DNA from: Anaerolinea sp. | Lineage (GTDB): Bacteria; Chloroflexota; Anaerolineae; Anaerolineales; Anaerolineaceae | Direction: 5' to 3' | Length of the DNA stretch: 6,920 nucleotides | Assembly (NCBI GenBank): GCA_013824385.1 | Contig: PNNU01000184.1 | Coordinates: forward strand, 1 to 6,920 | Shown: positions 5,604-6,920 of the stretch, piece after piece | Layout of the letters: each line of letters begins with the position of its first letter | Position numbering within the stretch: position 1 is the first letter of the stretch | Program-made: the position numbers and the translations under genes | Notes under the pieces: model-generated | The model's database searches: none | The model's input: the letters and a program-made list of their open reading frames with translations, nothing else | Told to the model about the DNA's origin: nothing

Positions 5604-6920
5604 ATGAGGGTTTTACTTGTAGTTTACGACAACCAATCATACATGAGCGAATTTCCAATCGGCCTAGCTTATATCGCTTCTGTACTTAAGAAGGAAGGGC
5701 ATGAAGTTGAAATTTATAGTCAGGATATATACCATTATCCTGACTCTCATTTAACGGAACATCTCAATCGAAGTAAGTATGATATAGTAGGTGTTAGTGT
5801 AATTGGAGGGTATTATCAATACAGGAAGCTTCTTTCTCTTTCGTATGCAATTAATAATTCCAAAAATAGGCCCTTTTATATTATTGGAGGGCATGGACCG
5901 GCTCCGGAACCGGAATATTTTATCAGAAAAACCGAAGCTGACGCTGTCTGTATTGGCGAAGGAGAAGAGACGATTGTCGAATTAATAAATGCGTTAGAAA
6001 ACCAACAACCCTTAAAAGATGTTTTGGGTATAGCTTATAGGGATGGGGAAAATGTCATAATAAACGAGAGAAGATCACTTATAAATGATATCGATAATAT
6101 TCCATTTCCTGCTTATGAATTATTTCCTGTGAGCATTTACAGGCTACTTAGAATGCCTCATTGCACCGGCACCGATTTTGTAATGCCTCTTCTTTCCGGC
6201 AGAGGGTGTACTTTTAAATGCAATTTTTGTTACAGAATGGATGAAGGCTTCAGACCTCGAAATATTGAAAGTATAATTGAAGAAATACGTCTATTAAAGT
6301 CAAATTATAAAATAACCTATATTTACTTCAATGACGAATTGCTGATGTCTTCTATTGATAGAACGATAAGTTTGTGTGAAGCATTTATAAAAAGTCAGAT
6401 CAATATAAAATGGAATTGTAACGGGCGATTAAACTATGCAAAAAAAGATGTGCTGAAGATTATGAGGGAATCTGGGTGTGTTTTTATCAATTATGGGATT
6501 GAGTCCTTTGATGACCAGTCATTGAGAAAAATGAATAAGGCATTGAATACCAAACAAATTACCAGTGGTATCGAAGCTACCCTGGCGGCTGGAATAAGCC
6601 CTGGCTTTAATATCATTTTTGGTAATATTGGGGAAAATAAGGATGTTTTGACGAAAGGTGTGAATTTTCTTCTAAAATATGATGATGGTTCCCAAATGAG
6701 GACAATTCGTCCGGTTACGCCTTACCCGGGTTCGCCTCTTTATTATTACGCGATTGAAAAAGGGCTATTACAAGATTGCGCAGATTTTTATGAAAATAAA
6801 CATATGAACTCAGATTTACTCAGTTTGAACTTCACTGATATGAGTGACAATGACTTCCATCAAGCTCTGCTAGAGGCAAACACTCGTCTCATTCAAAACT
6901 ATTTCAGCAAGAAAATGAAA
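5604..6920 (+). CDS. B12-binding-domain radical SAM protein (3' end cut by window edge)
   Basis: The frame runs open from ATG 5604 to the last base, giving 439 residues with no stop. Residues 1-130 form a cobalamin-binding Rossmann-like domain: MRVLLVVYD, FPIGLAYIASVLKKEGHEVE, IVGVSV, IIGGHGPAPEPE and DAVCIGEGEETIVEL. No DxHxxG motif is seen, so cobalamin, if bound, would lack that axial His, as in many class B enzymes. After the linker NIPFPAYELFP comes the radical-SAM barrel, with cluster motif Cys202-x3-Cys206-x2-Cys209 (GCTFKCNFCY) and later strands IYFNDE, WNCNGRL and FINYGIES. PYPGSPLY (373-380) is also typical. Such proteins often use SAM plus cobalamin to methylate unreactive carbon, but others do rearrangements or ring chemistry, so the reaction is unknown. 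The gene is more AT-rich than the upstream genes. It follows the methyltransferase after 127 bases on the same strand and may belong to the same glycan pathway. Confidence 0.9.
   Translation, partial: MRVLLVVYDNQSYMSEFPIGLAYIASVLKKEGHEVEIYSQDIYHYPDSHLTEHLNRSKYDIVGVSVIGGYYQYRKLLSLSYAINNSKNRPFYIIGGHGPAPEPEYFIRKTEADAVCIGEGEETIVELINALENQQPLKDVLGIAYRDGENVIINERRSLINDIDNIPFPAYELFPVSIYRLLRMPHCTGTDFVMPLLSGRGCTFKCNFCYRMDEGFRPRNIESIIEEIRLLKSNYKITYIYFNDELLMSSIDRTISLCEAFIKSQINIKWNCNGRLNYAKKDVLKIMRESGCVFINYGIESFDDQSLRKMNKALNTKQITSGIEATLAAGISPGFNIIFGNIGENKDVLTKGVNFLLKYDDGSQMRTIRPVTPYPGSPLYYYAIEKGLLQDCADFYENKHMNSDLLSLNFTDMSDNDFHQALLEANTRLIQNYFSKKMK

Overview
The window is a tightly packed, all plus-strand run of eight protein-coding genes. 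The first and the last are cut by the window edges. Gene content points to a surface-glycan or flagellin-glycosylation locus of a Gram-negative-type bacterium that makes a nonulosonic acid, most likely of the legionaminic type. The species cannot be read from the sequence. The order oxidoreductase – CMP-sugar synthetase – short-chain dehydrogenase is the ptmF-ptmB-ptmA order I recall from Campylobacter flagellin-glycosylation loci. The moderate G+C and the B12 radical-SAM gene do not look like Campylobacter itself.

Layout. Bases 1–1848: the tail of a Gfo/Idh/MocA-type oxidoreductase, then a PtmB/LegF-type CMP-nonulosonate cytidylyltransferase, then a PtmA-type SDR. These three are joined by ATGA stop/start overlaps. 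Bases 1899–4487: a second tight block holding a WbpG/PseA-type N-acetyl-sugar amidotransferase, a HisH-type glutaminase and a HisF-type partner. Bases 4487–5476: a zinc-ribbon class I SAM-dependent methyltransferase whose start overlaps the hisF stop. After a 127-base gap with no clear terminator or promoter, an AT-rich gene for a cobalamin-binding radical-SAM protein starts at 5604 and runs open off the right edge (439 residues visible).

How they may work together (inference). The first block supplies precursor enzymes and activates the sugar with CMP. HisH releases ammonia from glutamine, HisF passes it on, and the PP-loop amidotransferase uses ATP and ammonia to turn an N-acetyl group into an acetimidoyl (acetamidino) group. 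This is the established logic of WbpG-HisH2-HisF2 in Pseudomonas O-antigen and of PseA/PtmG in Campylobacter. The HisF here has Leu where true histidine-pathway HisF has its first catalytic Asp, which fits an ammonia-conduit role and not histidine synthesis. The methyltransferase is placed like PtmH, which is associated with N-methylating the acetimidoyl group. The radical-SAM/B12 protein is the least expected member and may add a further, possibly carbon-centred, modification.

No RNA genes, mobile elements, CRISPR arrays or convincing terminators were seen. The only gaps between genes are 1849–1898, base 3659 and 5477–5603.
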